Assembly: GCF_964355755.1 (NCBI RefSeq)
Contig: NC_092671.1
Span: forward strand, 34,987,304-35,051,303
Length of the DNA stretch: 64,000 nt
From: Antedon mediterranea
Taxonomy: Eukaryota > Echinodermata > Crinoidea > Comatulida > Antedonidae
Direction of reading: 5' to 3'
Shown piece after piece: positions 13,801-25,494 of this stretch. Below the pieces are notes generated by a model. The model was not told the origin of the DNA. It made no database searches and saw nothing but the letters and a program-made list of their open reading frames with translations. Numbering within the stretch: position 1 is the stretch's first letter; the number at the start of each line of letters is the position of its first letter. The translations under genes and the position numbers were made by a program.

Positions 13801-14930
13801 AAACCCTTTACTACTTTATTCCATGAGATGAGCATGTGAAAATGTGCATTTTTCTTGCGTTTTTAACTAAATTCAATTCAACTTTTATTTAATTTATGTC
13901 CACATATAAAAATGAAGAAATACAAAGTATTATGTAACAACCATAACAAAAAAATCATGTTTATGTTATTTACTTCCACTTTGTGTTGTACACACATGTG
14001 GTCAATAGCTTTAGCATTATTCTAGGAACTTTGGCATTTGACGTTTATCAATAAAACAGAAGTTAATGTTGTAAGCATTAAATGTAATACCGCATATCCT
14101 GAAATTGCACAACTTGCTGTGACAATCGTTGCCTTCAGCTATATATTGGACCAATGGAGACTTAATTGGTGTAATGTCAGGGTTATTTGTATACAAAATA
14201 GAAATTTATGTGAAACAATTACTTCAAAATGATTGTAATTTTCCTCTTTTTTTTTTGCCAATATGGAGTTTTCAATCATGTTTACTACATTTCAGAATAA
14301 AGATAAATAGCAGTTGCCAGAGTGAGATTAGTTACTGAGCTACTTACCTTGATAAACTGGCATATGACACATCAACAAGGAGCGATTGAAGCGTGTAATT
14401 GTAATCATTGCTGTTATTTTTCTTTGAGCAGCATGACATACATACAAACTTGTACTTGTTACTGCTTTGATAGTTTTCTCAGTTTTGAGTGTTAGCTCGT
14501 TATCAAAATGCAATTTAATACATTATGTAATGTGTTCTTTTCACTGATAGAATGAAAAGGATTAGCACACTCTATATCCACAATCAAACTGAACTTTTTA
14601 TACTGAGCAACATAAGTTTCACCAAAAACAATAAAACATAAGGAGTGATGCAATGAAAGAAATTTAAGCACTAAGTTTCCTACATACCATTATTAATAGG
14701 AAGCTTTTGATTTGCGATTACCTAGGTCAATTCAATCAATGTGTCATTGCCTGGACCTAGAAACCATCAAACCTGTGTCGAGGTGGGGAGCGAGGACACA
14801 TGCCCCTATATTCGCTCACAAAATGTACTTAACATCACATAGTTTGATTGTCATTCTTGGCTCCCCAATTGTAAAGTGAAAGCATTATAAATATTTAGCA
14901 ACATTTTTATTATCTGTTTGTTATATTTTA
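10880..14930. other. No coding exon seen; probably 5' intron or upstream flank of the Rab exchange factor gene
   Basis: AT-rich sequence. A short pogo-terminus-like patch lies at about 12595-12665 (AAAGGGACAAC ... GGGTGTCCCTTGAT). The only exon-like segment is 12477-12541, listed separately. Confidence 0.45.
12477..12541 (+). other. Possible non-coding leader exon for the Rab exchange factor gene
   Basis: A 65-nt segment of near-average GC lies between TACATTGCAG and GTAAGTATT. The next acceptor downstream with a coding continuation is 14933, so it could be a 5' UTR exon. Splice consensus is the only support. Confidence 0.25.
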
Positions 14931-14933
14931 TAG

Positions 14934-15143
14934 GTGAATGAAGACATAGTTGCAGGTTTCAACCTTGCTGGTTGTCAAAAGTTTTATCACCATGGTGGAC
15001 ACGTCACCAGTTGTGCTTCAACTCCAGGCTTCATTTTCAAATAGTCATAGTGACTCGATTACAACGGTGAAAAACATTACAGATGAGTCATATGTAGATA
15101 AAAACTGTAACGACACAACGGAAGAACAAGAGAAGACAGAAAG
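14934..15143 (+). CDS. RAB3IP-like: RAB3IP-like exon 1 (start exon with 5' UTR)
   Basis: An acceptor (TTTTATAG) ends at 14933, so this exon is probably preceded by a non-coding exon. The first 58 nt are 5' UTR. The ATG at 14992 is followed by a weakly conserved acidic/Ser/Thr-rich N-terminus (residues 1-50), and the donor GTATTA is at 15144. The upstream reading frame stays open for 14 codons but has no ATG, so 14992 is the best start. Confidence 0.85.
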
Positions 15144-18100
15144 GTATTATTATTATTAACATGAATAAAAGAAATATTCTTTAAATATGCATTGTACAGT
15201 TTCTCTAGCTGCCTAAAGCTTTGTCTACACTACTAAACTAGTTTGACAAAACATGTGTTGTACCCAAGTATGGTAGTGATATACCCAAATATGGTAGTGA
15301 TATGACATCATCATGTCCATATATGGGCACATCACATTTTTTTGTCACATAAAGTTTGATAGTGTAGACAGGGCTTTGCATTGCTGTGTTTTAAACTGAT
15401 TTGCTTTTCTGTAGATTGTCGCAATTGTCAACACTTTTATGTTAACACCATTGTGTGCTTCTGTATATTGTCGGTTCACACTTGAGAAACACAAAGTTAT
15501 TTTTATCTACATCGTTGCGTTGCGTCCAAATGGGAATCGAATGTCTCAACCATAGCGCTTGGTGAAACTATTGTGATTGTATTGATAACCATATACAGTA
15601 TACCTTTGAGTTGTAAGATAAGAAAAGTTTCATTTTTAATATTATAACAATTGTTTAGTGTTTACAAAATTATTATGAAATTCTACCATATGATTTCAGT
15701 GATCAAGATTATGAGAATTATGAAATGGAAAATCGCTTTCGACAAAGATTAGGTAGCGCCGCGTCGGTAATGGACGCCAAGAACCATGCTTTTGAACGTG
15801 TAAAAGAGGAACTCCGCAGTGCACAACAGGTAACGTATATGAATTAATGAAATCCGCATAAATTAGTGTATTATCAGACATTTTCTTATTATTGTATTAT
15901 AATATTTAAATAAATATTTATTTATTTTATTTCTTTATTTCAATTCTTCATACCAACAGCGAGTCATCGCCACTTACAGACAGATTTAAGTTATTACTAC
16001 TACTATTTTTACTAATTACAAAATATTTTTTAGTGAGAGATCAGTATATCAATTTTTAATGAACATATTCATATTTGGTTAACTGTAGATGGATTGAATG
16101 ATGTTTTTTTATGATGTTGATATTTTTGTCATACAGTTAAACCATGGAGTTATAACTCCATGGTTAAACAATATATAGATTTTTTTTATGAAGGATATAA
16201 CAAATATGACATGATGACCTAGCTACAATATGAGCATAAACCTAAAGCACAATTTATTGTTTTTACATTCTATTTTATTGTTCAAGTATTATTAGCTAAG
16301 TTTATTGAAGTTTTTTCCACGGGAAATATTTGGGGAATTTATGAAACTAAAACCAAATGATTCAATTGTTTACAAGTACAGTATACATAGACCAATTTAT
16401 TAGTTTACTTTAGATATTAATAGACATATTAAATGCATAGATTTTAAAAATAAGATACTGACATTGATATTAATTAATTATTAAATCAAATGGAAGAAAA
16501 CATTTTTTTCTGTTTTTTTACTGCTTTTTAGGTATACAGTAGAACGGCTTCTTTGGGACACCTCTATTCAGAGGACACAATTATTAAAAGGACACTTTCC
16601 TATGGACGTACAAACGACAATAACTGTTTGTTTTAACACAAGGCCAACCCCATTAAGGGTCCTAAAAGTGTCCCCTTAATAGGTGTTTTATTGTGATAAA
16701 CTTTATCTTTAAGAAAAAATCATGACAACATAACATTTATATAATAATGAAATTGTTGCTACACAGATGTTAGTATAACCTTTCTGACCATCTTATCATA
16801 GTGTTTTAAATGATTGTGGAAACTATGTATGATACGGCTATTTCCGTTGTCATTTCCTGTATTACCCTTTACGTCCTGGAACGAAATGAATTACGAACAT
16901 CTATCTGCAAACATGTTATACTTTAATACACCAATCTTTTAAAAGTTTGTTTACTAAAAATGCTTATCGCCCACACAATGGATTGATATAATAAAATAAA
17001 TAAATACTTTATCCCAATCTCAATTCGGATCTAATCCCACTACCTACTTTATGTCTGATTTCACAAACAGGCATATCCCTGTGCATAGTCCCAGTATTGA
17101 CTTTTGGTCTGGATGTAGGTTTTTCAGATGATTTTTACAAGAAACGTTTACCAATCATTGTTTTTCTGAAACATGGTTTCCCCAGGTTTAGTCTTGGTTT
17201 TGTGTGCTAGGGGGTTGGATTATACCAAAGGATATACGGTACATATCACACATACTGTATGACTTTTCCTTTGAGACACCCCCTTTAAGGGGACATTATC
17301 CTGTGAAACAAACAAGGGACAACATGTTCTAACACTAATAGCCAACATACCTTATGAACACTTTGTTGGGTTCTGTCCCCATAGAGGTTTCACTGTACTT
17401 AATATATTGCCTTTATTATAATATGCTCAACATAAACTGTTCACTTATTAAAATTGGTTCCTAACCTTGAAGTTTGTCTCCAAACTAGTTTTCAATAGTG
17501 TAATTTTATTCTTTTATTGTAAATGGTATGTGTGACATGTGTGCAGAGAAAAACAGCAACCTCCTTCTTTTGTGAATTTACAATAAAAATAACACAGAAA
17601 TATAGACACAATTCTACTTAATTTAATACTTATATAAATTTGTATTTTTACCATATCTGTCGGGTCTTTTGCGTGATATTTAAAAATGTTTTTTTCTGAT
17701 AAATATTTAATGTAATGCACACTTCATCTTTCCACTTAAGTAGGAGTTGCTGTAGCAGAAAGAAATAGCCAATGCTAATGGTATATGTATTATTTGTATC
17801 CTCCTGAGATCTGCATCATACATATTAATGATAAGACCATATGAACATATTCATATTGCGTTGACTCGGTTTTAAAACGTGGATATAATATTGAGCCTTT
17901 TGTGTTTGAGTCTTGATTTTAAATTTTAAATTTCTGTACTAAAAGTAATTTAAAGTGGGGAAATTTGTAATATCTATAACCCATTCATTTATTTATTAAA
18001 TTTTGTTTAATCAGGGTGATTCAAAACATCCGGGGCTGACATGCATGAGGCCCTCAACACTTAAAAAACGGGAACGATATAAATACTATACTAGTGAACT

Positions 18101-21100
18101 AGATAAAATATCTTTGTCAACCTTCCAGATTTTGTCTTATTTTTCCATAATAGTGTTTTCTCTATGTGGTTGATTTTCTCTTTTTAAAAAAATATAATAA
18201 CTTCATAAAGCAGAACACTATTAAAATTAATAATAGTTTGTCAAAAAGTAGTTCTTACAGAGATGTCATTTTTAGCTGTGCACTTTGAGTACTACTACTT
18301 CACTATTAAAAGTAAATAAAAGTAGCATTGTTTATTATCAACAAAGAGTGTTAATTTTAATTTTTCAGTCCTTGAATAGTTATCTATTTTAGCGATCAAT
18401 ATCAAAGTTTGATATAACAATCTTTAGAGCGCCATCAGCATTAAATACAACTCGTTGATCAAAATGTATTAATCTCTATAGATGTAATCTTACAACAAAA
18501 GGTGGTTGAACCAAAGAGTATAATATATATAGTGTACCTCACTGTTTATATTTATTACTGTTTATTTATCAGAAAAATTTAACGTCCATCGTAATTTTTA
18601 TTGAAGTGTATACAATAGCATCTTTGTAAGTGTTACCTTAAAGAAGTACCCAATTCTAATATAATTTGATAGAATGAAATATTGAATAAATCAATATAGA
18701 CTACTGAAATCTAGAGAGAGTGTGTAACCTACTCCCTAGACAACTGAGTACAGCACCTTAATTTCTGAATACCAGGTATTACCTGATATCTATTAAGAAA
18801 GTATCTTCACATATTATATTATATTATCAAGTATTTAATTTTCACTGTAAATCTTTATTAAACCCAAAATAAACCATAACCTATTTAACATTAAAAAATA
18901 CAGCTAATCAAGTTCAGGCCCTAAACAATAGATAACACATACAATTATAATTAAATAAATAAGCTAAAACAACCAACTATAATTGACATTTGTCACAAGA
19001 TGTATTCACTCACCAGCATTTGGGTTGAGAATCTTGATTTTACAATAATATTACACAACTATTTTTATGACACTATGCATTCTCTTACAGGCACTAGAGT
19101 TAAAGGATGAGGAAGTTGCTCTTATACGGGAAAAGATGGACCATGAAATTGAAGAGTTAACCGCCAGTTTGTTTGTGGTAGGGATTTCTTTAAAGTGCTG
19201 TAATATCGTATTTAAACTACTTGAGTTTAATCACGAATAGACTTTATTTTCTCGATATTTTATTCTGCAGGAAGCCCATGCTATGGTAAGAGAAGCCAAT
19301 CTAAAGCAAGCTGAGGCAGAGAAGATTCTAAAGGAAGCCCAGGGAAAGGTAATAATGATGACATTCTAAAAAATCTGGTAGTTTATAAAACAATTCCAGT
19401 AAGCACCATTTGGGTGGGTATGGTAAATGGCACCCCTGCCTTAAATGCTCAGCCATTTGACTCGCTCGACAGAACTGGAGACTAAAATAATCATATTACC
19501 AGTTTTCTGACATGACAGTACAATAGAGACTTTAATTTTAACAGTATTTTGTATCAGCCTAGACCTGATAGAATCATGTCTTTGACATCTCTAGCCTTAG
19601 CTCCTCTGCTAAAATCGCATTACTCAGGCAAGTCATTTCTAACGGCACACTGCATATAGTCTTTCTTTAAAGGAACATTTAATTCAATATGGCATAGTAG
19701 CTTCATTTAAACATTTTTTAGAGGTTTAACTATTTTGTTTATATTGAAGGTGCATGCATTTATTTAACATTTTATTATCGATTTTTGGTAATCTCTTTAC
19801 AGATTGATGTACTGCAAGCAGAGGTCACTGCCCTCAAAGCAATGGTCCTGACATCAACACCCAGTATGCCATTACCTCCGACACAATCACCGAAGAAATC
19901 TATAAGCATATTGAAACGACACAAGCCACAGAATCCAATCATCAGTCAACAGATGAGTATGTATAGTCACCATTGGAGGAATCCAGCATTGCTTGATACA
20001 CCGCTGGAACGAAGTAACAGCAGTCCAGCAGCTATTAACAACTCAACAGTACAGGAGCTAAAAGAGGTGACAGGAATGCTTTGATATGATCATTATAGGT
20101 TATATCATGCCTACTTACCTGGATGAACCTGAAGAGAGAACATAACTCGAAAAGAATTGATATGAACACTTCAGACAAGACAGTGATATCATATTGGAAC
20201 GTGTTAAATGATGGGCAAGGCTGCCCATGTGAGGGCACGGCTCACAGACTATACCACTGTCTTGGAGGGGTGTCACCGTGTTAATTCTTCCGTCTTTCTT
20301 CTTGGCTAAAAAAATATCTTTTCAGTGCAATATAAATAATAGTATAAATTAATACACAAAATTTGTACTTTATTTGGAAGATAATCTTCAGTTATCACTC
20401 AATATAAATTTTCATGAAACACTAGGAGTGGATCCAGGAGGCAGCACTATGGGGCGGGTTCTAAACTAATTTTTATCTGTATATTTGACAGAATATTAAT
20501 ATTATATGTTCCAGCCCAAATCCTGATATGATTATAATAATGTATTTATTAAATTTATGAACAAAAACTATATTTGTGGTACGAAATGGCAGCTTTTTTG
20601 GATGCCATCTTGATTAGATGATTACTGCAGTATATTTGCAAAGACATGTCTTTTAATTATTTTTAGTAGGCTACGTAGGCTAACAAAAAACTTCAAAAAT
20701 GGAAGAAACAAACGCTAATAGCTAATTAATAATTAATAAATTAATTAATAATTGCTACCATTTTTTAAAGGCGGATCCAGTAACATTACATGAGTTTGAA
20801 ACGTGGAAGAAATCACCGTCATTGTCCATGGAAAGTGCGTTCATGAAACGTATACAGCTTGAAGATGTGCAACCGTGTTTGACATTCCCGAACAACGCCC
20901 TCACTGAAATGGTCCAAAAATGCGTCCTAAACAACTCATTATGTATAGAACCAATTCATGGTTCACCAAACACAAAAAAGTAAGAAATTAAAAATTATTA
21001 GGAATAAAGTAAAACTCAGCATTTGGGACAACATTTTTCATGGGACAACTTTATTAAAGGGACACCCCTATAGGGGTACTTTCTTGTGAAATAGATGAGG

Positions 21101-22969
21101 GTCAATGTATAAACACTTCAGCCAACTCATCATATTCATTTATTCATTAGTGGAAAATTACTTCCATGTATTGTCTTTTGCATATAAAATATACATAGAA
21201 ATTATGTTTGCTTTGAGATACAAACACAGATAAATCAAAAACTAACAAAACAAACAATTAAAAAGTGTCACAGCACTCTTGTACGGTTTACTGACAAGAA
21301 TTCAGTGCCCGAATGGCAGCTGGATAAAAGCTGTTTGAAATCTATTTGTACGAGAGATGATGGACCGGTAATTCCTATGACACACTTTGTTATGTCTCTA
21401 AATAGGAGGTTTACTGTAGTATGTTGCCATGTCTATATAATGTATTCTTCGTCTTCAAGTTCCGCAATCAAAATATTGATTATTATGGAACTAGAAGGCC
21501 TACTTTAAGTAGTGGTTGTGTGTGACAGTGGCTGTGTGAACTATAGTACACCAGGGTAACCCCACTACTCATCTCAAAAGATGTACTGGGTTCTTTAAAG
21601 TGTACACCAGCCTGACTTTAAGAGTCGGGCTGTTTAGATCGAAGAGAACGCAAGAAGGATTACTGTGGACTACTTTACCAAATGATGAGTTTGTTCTCAA
21701 CTTTAAATCCTTCTTGCGTTCTCTTCGATCTAACCTGCCCAACTCTTAACTTTTTTCTTATTTATTTTATTTATAGACTAATTTTATTTTATTGACAAAT
21801 TTTTATGACATTTTTAAAATTTATATGAGGAGTAGCCGACTCATTTGAGTTACAGCAATGTATTTTGCTTAAGCTGCCCCTGCCCAGTATCTCTTTTTTT
21901 TTTATTATATACATATAGATTTATATTATTGATTTTATGCTGGTCAAATAAATAGACAAAGAAGCAAAAAGGAGAAATATTGTGTACACTGAACCTATGA
22001 TTTATAGTCCTCATCTGTAAAGATCTACCACCATTCATCCATGTTACCCTTTTATTAATTTATTTACAGAATGTGTGCTTTGACCTCTGAGAATCGTGTT
22101 TGTAAATATCGTTTAAAGTTGGAAGATCCTGATAAATGGTGCGATGTTTCTACGTCAGCAAGAAATAGAGTGAGTAATTCTAATACACCTTTTTTTTCAT
22201 TTAAAGTACTAATTTAACTTCAGTTTATGTTCTGTATAAACTATTCACTATACAGTATATACTATTTCATTGTATGTACTATTGCACTTTCATTACATAC
22301 AGTACGATTTCAATATATGAACTATTTTGCTGTATAAACTATTCACTATACAGTATACTATTTCATTGTATGTACTATTGCACTTTCATTACATACAGTA
22401 CAATTTCACTATATGAACTATTTTGCTGTATATACTATTCACTATACTGTACTGCACTATACAATTGTACTATTGCACTTTGGTTACATACAGTACTATT
22501 TCACTATGTATTATTTCATGTTATGTATTTCCTTATTGTACTATTTAACAATATTGTGTTCAACCAATCAATTACCAATGCTTTAGTTGAAAAATTAATA
22601 TAAAAAATACAGAAGATACATAAGCTTTTTTTAAATACATATTTACATATTTTTTTTCAGATTACTGCCGTATGCAATTGTTTTACCTATTTACGTTACA
22701 TACAACAAGGTCTTGTTAAAAGTGAAAGTAAGTTTTTTTAATTTGAAACCACATGGTTTATAATAGTAAGAACATTTTTTGGCATGATGTTGCATGATTT
22801 GTGACTTTGACTTTGAATATTTGAACCTAAGAAAACAACAACTTAGACGAATTTCGACTTTCAATAATCAATAATATTTATTATACTCTTATTTTTTACA
22901 GCAATTGACATGTACTGGGAAATAGTACGGCTCCGAAAGGAAATTGCGTTGGCGAAGTTGAGTTTATAA
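14992..22969 (+). CDS. RAB3IP-like: Rabin8/GRAB-like Rab guanine-nucleotide exchange factor (nine coding exons)
   Basis: Coding exons are 14992-15143, 15700-15829, 19091-19177, 19271-19348, 19803-20066, 20771-20979, 22070-22169, 22661-22727 and 22902-22969. All introns are GT-AG and phases agree throughout, giving 1155 nt, 384 residues and a TAA stop. Residues about 80-165 form the Sec2-type coiled coil: FERVKEEL, then [39 protein letters not shown]. This is the segment that in Rabin8, GRAB and yeast Sec2p opens Rab8/Sec4-type GTPases. A Ser/Pro/Asn-rich linker (about 167-232) precedes the conserved C-terminal region ([13 protein letters not shown], a Cys-bearing stretch, [21 protein letters not shown]). 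Family knowledge gives roles in polarised exocytosis and ciliary membrane delivery. From memory, vertebrate GRAB is about 380 residues and Rabin8 about 470, so the length is GRAB-like. Which of the two it corresponds to cannot be settled here, and a single pre-duplication orthologue is likely. The ATG at 14992 sits in CACCATGG, a good Kozak context. Confidence 0.95.
15215..15377. mobile_element. MITE-A copy (palindromic, TCTACACTATCAAACT family)
   Basis: Ends AAAGCTTTGTCTACAC and, inverted, AAAGCCCTGTCTACAC. The core has ATATGGTAGTGATATGACATC and an inverted GGGCACATCACA. It lies in intron 1 of the Rab exchange factor gene. Confidence 0.8.
15700..15829 (+). CDS. RAB3IP-like: RAB3IP-like exon 2 (start of Sec2 coiled coil)
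   Basis: The exon enters in phase 2 after TGATTTCAG and leaves in phase 0 at GTAACG. It encodes residues 51-94, including the [12 protein letters not shown] segment that matches the beginning of the Sec2 domain in vertebrate Rabin8. Confidence 0.93.
16140..16165. repeat. 26-bp perfect palindrome
   Basis: AACCATGGAGTTA followed directly by its reverse complement, with no spacer. Located in intron 2 of the Rab exchange factor gene. Function unknown. Confidence 0.8.
16537..17395. mobile_element. Degenerate pogo-like DNA element
   Basis: Imperfect inverted ends CAGTAGAACGGCTTC and CAGTGAAACCTCTATGGGGA, with TA on both sides (16535-16536, 17396-17397). Inside both ends are repeats of GGGACAC / GTGTCCCC type (16556, 16663, 17283, 17373). 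No transposase frame. Intron 2 of the Rab exchange factor gene. Confidence 0.6.
17400..19088. other. Intronic sequence, no feature recognised
   Basis: Remainder of intron 2. AT-rich, with no exon-like block or clear repeat boundary. Confidence 0.5.
19091..19177 (+). CDS. RAB3IP-like: RAB3IP-like exon 3 (Sec2 core)
   Basis: 29 codons in phase 0 with donor GTAGGG. The exon encodes [15 protein letters not shown] through EELTASLFV. Vertebrate proteins read LFEEAH across the junction, and here it reads LFV|EAH. A donor one codon earlier (GTGGTA) would also keep frame but would delete a residue from the coiled coil, so the downstream donor is preferred. Confidence 0.93.
19271..19348 (+). CDS. RAB3IP-like: RAB3IP-like exon 4 (Sec2 core)
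   Basis: 26 codons in phase 0, encoding [18 protein letters not shown] and then ILKEAQGK. This is the most strongly conserved part of the exchange-factor helix. The acceptor TTCTGCAG and donor GTAATA are clear. Confidence 0.95.
19803..20066 (+). CDS. RAB3IP-like: RAB3IP-like exon 5 (end of coiled coil and linker)
   Basis: 88 codons in phase 0. [16 protein letters not shown] closes the coiled coil. A Pro/Ser/Lys/Asn-rich linker with a basic patch (KRHK) follows. The exon ends QELKE, next to the conserved KEADP junction. The donor GTGACA is weaker than the others, but the phase and the homology support it. Confidence 0.92.
20771..20979 (+). CDS. RAB3IP-like: RAB3IP-like exon 6 (C-terminal domain)
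   Basis: Residues 238-306, leaving in phase 2. It contains [11 protein letters not shown], the [11 protein letters not shown] block and [11 protein letters not shown]. These align in order with the vertebrate blocks NEFRLWKDEP, EDIFPCLTF and NNTLSIEPVG as I recall them. Confidence 0.93.
21008..21416. mobile_element. Short pogo-like remnant
   Basis: The left part has GTAAAACTCAGCATTTGGGAC and GGGACACCCCTATAGGGG. The right end inverted reads CAGTAAACCTCCTATTTAGAG, followed by TA. Same terminal style as 16537-17395 and the 57.5 kb array. Intron 6 of the Rab exchange factor gene. Confidence 0.45.
21508..21612 (-). mobile_element. SINE body fragment
   Basis: Shares GTGTGACAGTGGCTGTGT and AAAGATGTACTGGGTTCTTT blocks with the tail of the SINE at 10372-10735, in the same orientation. 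No tRNA head is present. Confidence 0.6.
21620..21747. repeat. Long hairpin (42-nt arms, 44-nt loop)
   Basis: Arms 21620-21661 and 21706-21747 pair almost throughout (GATCGAAGAGAACGCAAGAA with its complement, plus flanks), with a few mismatches near the base. It lies in intron 6 of the Rab exchange factor gene, so it is transcribed with it. It could be a mini-MITE or a microRNA-like hairpin. Confidence 0.75.
22070..22169 (+). CDS. RAB3IP-like: RAB3IP-like exon 7 (Cys-containing block)
   Basis: Residues 307-340. The exon enters in phase 2 and leaves in phase 0 at GTGAGT. It encodes [18 protein letters not shown], equivalent to the vertebrate KCALTGQSKSCKHRIKL block. A further Cys follows in WCDV. 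Confidence 0.93.
22232..22515. repeat. ~97-bp tandem repeat, about three copies
   Basis: The block starting CTGTATAAACTATTCAC recurs at about 22232, 22330 and 22426, the last copy diverged. Intron 7 of the Rab exchange factor gene. Open frames across it are repeat artefacts. Confidence 0.8.
22661..22727 (+). CDS. RAB3IP-like: RAB3IP-like exon 8
   Basis: Residues 341-362, leaving in phase 1 at a consensus GTAAGT donor. [20 protein letters not shown] is nearly the vertebrate [20 protein letters not shown] block. The acceptor has a long T-run (TTTTTTTTCAG). Confidence 0.95.
22902..22969 (+). CDS. RAB3IP-like: RAB3IP-like exon 9 (terminal exon)
   Basis: Residues 363-384 and a TAA stop at 22967-22969. 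[17 protein letters not shown] matches the conserved C-terminus (FWEVMQLRKEMSLAKL in vertebrates). The protein ends three residues later (SL after KL), a little shorter than the vertebrate tail. Confidence 0.94.
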
Positions 22970-23185
22970 ATTCAATGTCGGATGATTGAGATACAGAACA
23001 ACAAGATGACTTAAATCCAGTATAAAGATGTTAAGAATGACTCTTTGATATGTATTTGTTTCTCTTGCCAAGAGGTCAAAGTTCACAGAGGGTGGGTGTT
23101 ACTTGGTGATGTTATCAGGTCATTCTATCAAGCTACTATAAATGTGTCTTCCTCCATTTACAATCATTTTTAGTGTATGTTAAAA

Positions 23186-23295
23186 ACGTTCATATATGGA
23201 CATGATGATGTCATATCACTACCATATTAAGCTTATAGCTACCATATTTGGGCACCGTCATAACACTTTTTTTGTCAAACTAGACAGAGCTTTAG
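23186..23295. mobile_element. Diverged MITE-A copy
   Basis: The core ATATATGGACATGATGATGTC and right end TTTTTGTCAAACTAGACAGAGC are recognisable. The left terminus is eroded. It lies in or just after the 3' UTR. Confidence 0.6.
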
Positions 23296-24443
23296 TGAAT
23301 GTTCACTTTTATTATGGTCGTCTTTCAGGTATGTCAATTAGTCCCGAAAATAATTATAACAGATAGTTCATGATATTTAGCATTATTGGCATGAATTAGA
23401 CTCTTGTCTGATATTATCTCAAATTCCTGGATCTGCTGCTGGTTCCAACATGGTAGCCTGGAGTTGGTTAGAGATCTGCCACTGCCACCCCTGCATTAAA
23501 GAAATCTGGTGAATTTCTAGACGTTGTTAAAGAAATTCGGAGAATTAAAAACAAATTTCAAGATTAACCTGATAACAATGCAAGATACAAGAAAAACCCA
23601 AGACAAACAATATTTGCTGCCCTCTACCTGTTGGATAGTTGTCTGGTGATTTTTAAATTATCTTTTTGTTTATAATTGTCGTGAAGTTAGCAAAATATGA
23701 ATGCATTACACAACAATAACAATCAAAATCAATCAAATTTATTCATAAATTGGAGTATTTTGTAGGAAGTTCATAAAACCAGTTGTATTAGGAGAAAATT
23801 ATGGTAAAATCAGGTGAAAATTACATTGAATTGGGTAAACTGGAGATTTATCTTAAAATCAGGTGACACCAGACAAAATCAAGTGAGTTGGCAGGTCTGT
23901 GGTTAGCATGGGTGGGTGTATATATTAATTATATTTCAATAATCAACAATCATATTTATCATGGAGTGAATATTTATTGTTTTAAATTAGATTGACTGGG
24001 TTTATACATAATGGCGATTGTATTTTGAAAATCATATTTATCTTGATATGCTTATGATATTTTTAAGCACATGGAATATGCTGCAGGCACCACAGAACTG
24101 AAACATTTAGTCAGACATTCATGAAAACCGAAAGCCACCCGATATTTATTTTATTTCACATCCAACAGCTAAAGGCCAATAACAGAATGCCTTATAAGAC
24201 ACAATATAAATATATATTTTTAAAAAAATAGAAGCAACGAGAATACAACAGAAAGAAAGGCAAAAAATGGTAACATTTAAAAACAGATATAATTTTTTTA
24301 ATTAAGGGTAAATGAACGCTCGGTATTTAGAAAGGTCAACAAGCAAATGACAAATGATGTTTGAAAATTGAGTAAATGTAATCTAAGGCTTAAATAGAAA
24401 ATATCAATAGAAGGATTATTATTAACTAAATTATTATATAAAA

Positions 24444-24460
24444 GGGGGGGGGGGGGGGGT
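24444..24460. repeat. Poly-G tract
   Basis: About 17 consecutive G in AT-rich surroundings. The length may be unreliable in assembly. Confidence 0.7.
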
Positions 24461-24742
24461 AAGGGGAAATCTATGGACAACACCATCCTTAGTATAGTTA
24501 ACTCTATTAAAGGGAACAACTAAAAAGGTCCTCATAGCGTGGGCCAGGTCTATGTATTTTAATAGGGAAAAGGGAACATAATTTAATAATAATATAAATA
24601 ATACTAGAGGGTACTCCGAGAGTACAAACCTCCCCCTACTGTAAAATTCCCCTACATAAAATTCCCCCTGAATATTTTTTTTTTACATTTTTTTTTATTA
24701 GTTCTAAGTGTAAATATGTTAACTGCACACTACAAAGTTGTG

Positions 24743-25175
24743 GATGACAGTGTGGTGTAATGGTTATGTATCCAGCCTCTCACAGTTAAGATCTCTGGTT
24801 CAAGTTTTTATTATTTTTTTTTTATTTTTTTTTTTGTTGGTTTTTTGTGGACCTTGATCTTTGACCCTGACCCTTCAAAATGTAACCACAATTATATGAT
24901 GTGTCATTGATCATTGTGGCTAAGTTTGGTGAGAATCGGATAAAAACTGTGGTCTCTAGGCAGTAAAATAGTTTTTTGTTAGTTGTGACCTTGACCTATG
25001 ACCTTTTCCCCTCAAATTCGAACTCGTCCGAGCTTTTGGGGCATAGATCATTGTTGCCAAATTTGGTGAGAATCGGATAAAAACTGTGGCCTCCAGGCTG
25101 TTCACAGACACACACACAAACACACACACAAACATACAGGGGTGAAAACATAACCTCCTTGGCGGAGGTAATAAT
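24743..25175 (+). mobile_element. SINE-like tRNA head followed by dispersed repeat C
   Basis: A tRNA-like head (box A GTGGTGTAATGGTTATG; box B GGTTCAAG) at about 24743-24805 is followed by T-runs. Then comes a repeat with two copies of TTTGGTGAGAATCGGATAAA (24925 and 25061), a CACACAAA microsatellite, and the end CCTTGGCGGAGGTAATAA. The end and the GAATCGGATAAAAACTGTGG block recur inverted at 7105-7230. Confidence 0.6.
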
Positions 25176-25336
25176 TTAAATATGTGCACGAAAATTAGTT
25201 TGATTTGCATAGAAAAGGTGTTTATGTCCTCATAAAATAAGCATGATTAATAACAAGTTATTTGGAGGCATTCCCGACCTTCAAGTTCCATTTCTGCTGA
25301 TTGAAGTCTTTCTTTTGTATCTTGTATTTAGCGGTT

Positions 25337-25469
25337 CAAGCTTTGTCAACGACACTATCAAACTAATTTGACAAAAAAAAATGTGTGATGCCCAAATACG
25401 GTAGTGATGTCCATATTTGGCACATCACTTTTTTTTCACACAAAATTTGATAGTGTAGACAGAGCTTTA
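25337..25469. mobile_element. MITE-A copy
   Basis: Starts AAGCTTTGTCAACGACACTATCAAAC and ends TTTGATAGTGTAGACAGAGC, with the shared core. It abuts the hammerhead-like segment that follows. Confidence 0.8.
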
Positions 25470-25494
25470 TATATATATTCATTCAATTCCCTCA

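Larger units (their letters stand above)
22970..24600 (+). other. 3' UTR and downstream flank of the Rab exchange factor gene
   Basis: Follows the TAA stop. The polyadenylation site cannot be fixed because AATAAA-type motifs are frequent in this AT-rich DNA. A diverged MITE-A copy is at about 23186-23295 and a poly-G tract at about 24444-24460. Confidence 0.45.

Noticed and set aside
15696-15881. Minus-strand open frame
   Set aside because: Antisense shadow of exon 2 of the Rab exchange factor gene.
22274-22603. 109-codon Tyr/Leu-rich open frame
   Set aside because: It is a translation of the ~97-bp tandem repeat in intron 7; the protein repeat mirrors the DNA repeat.
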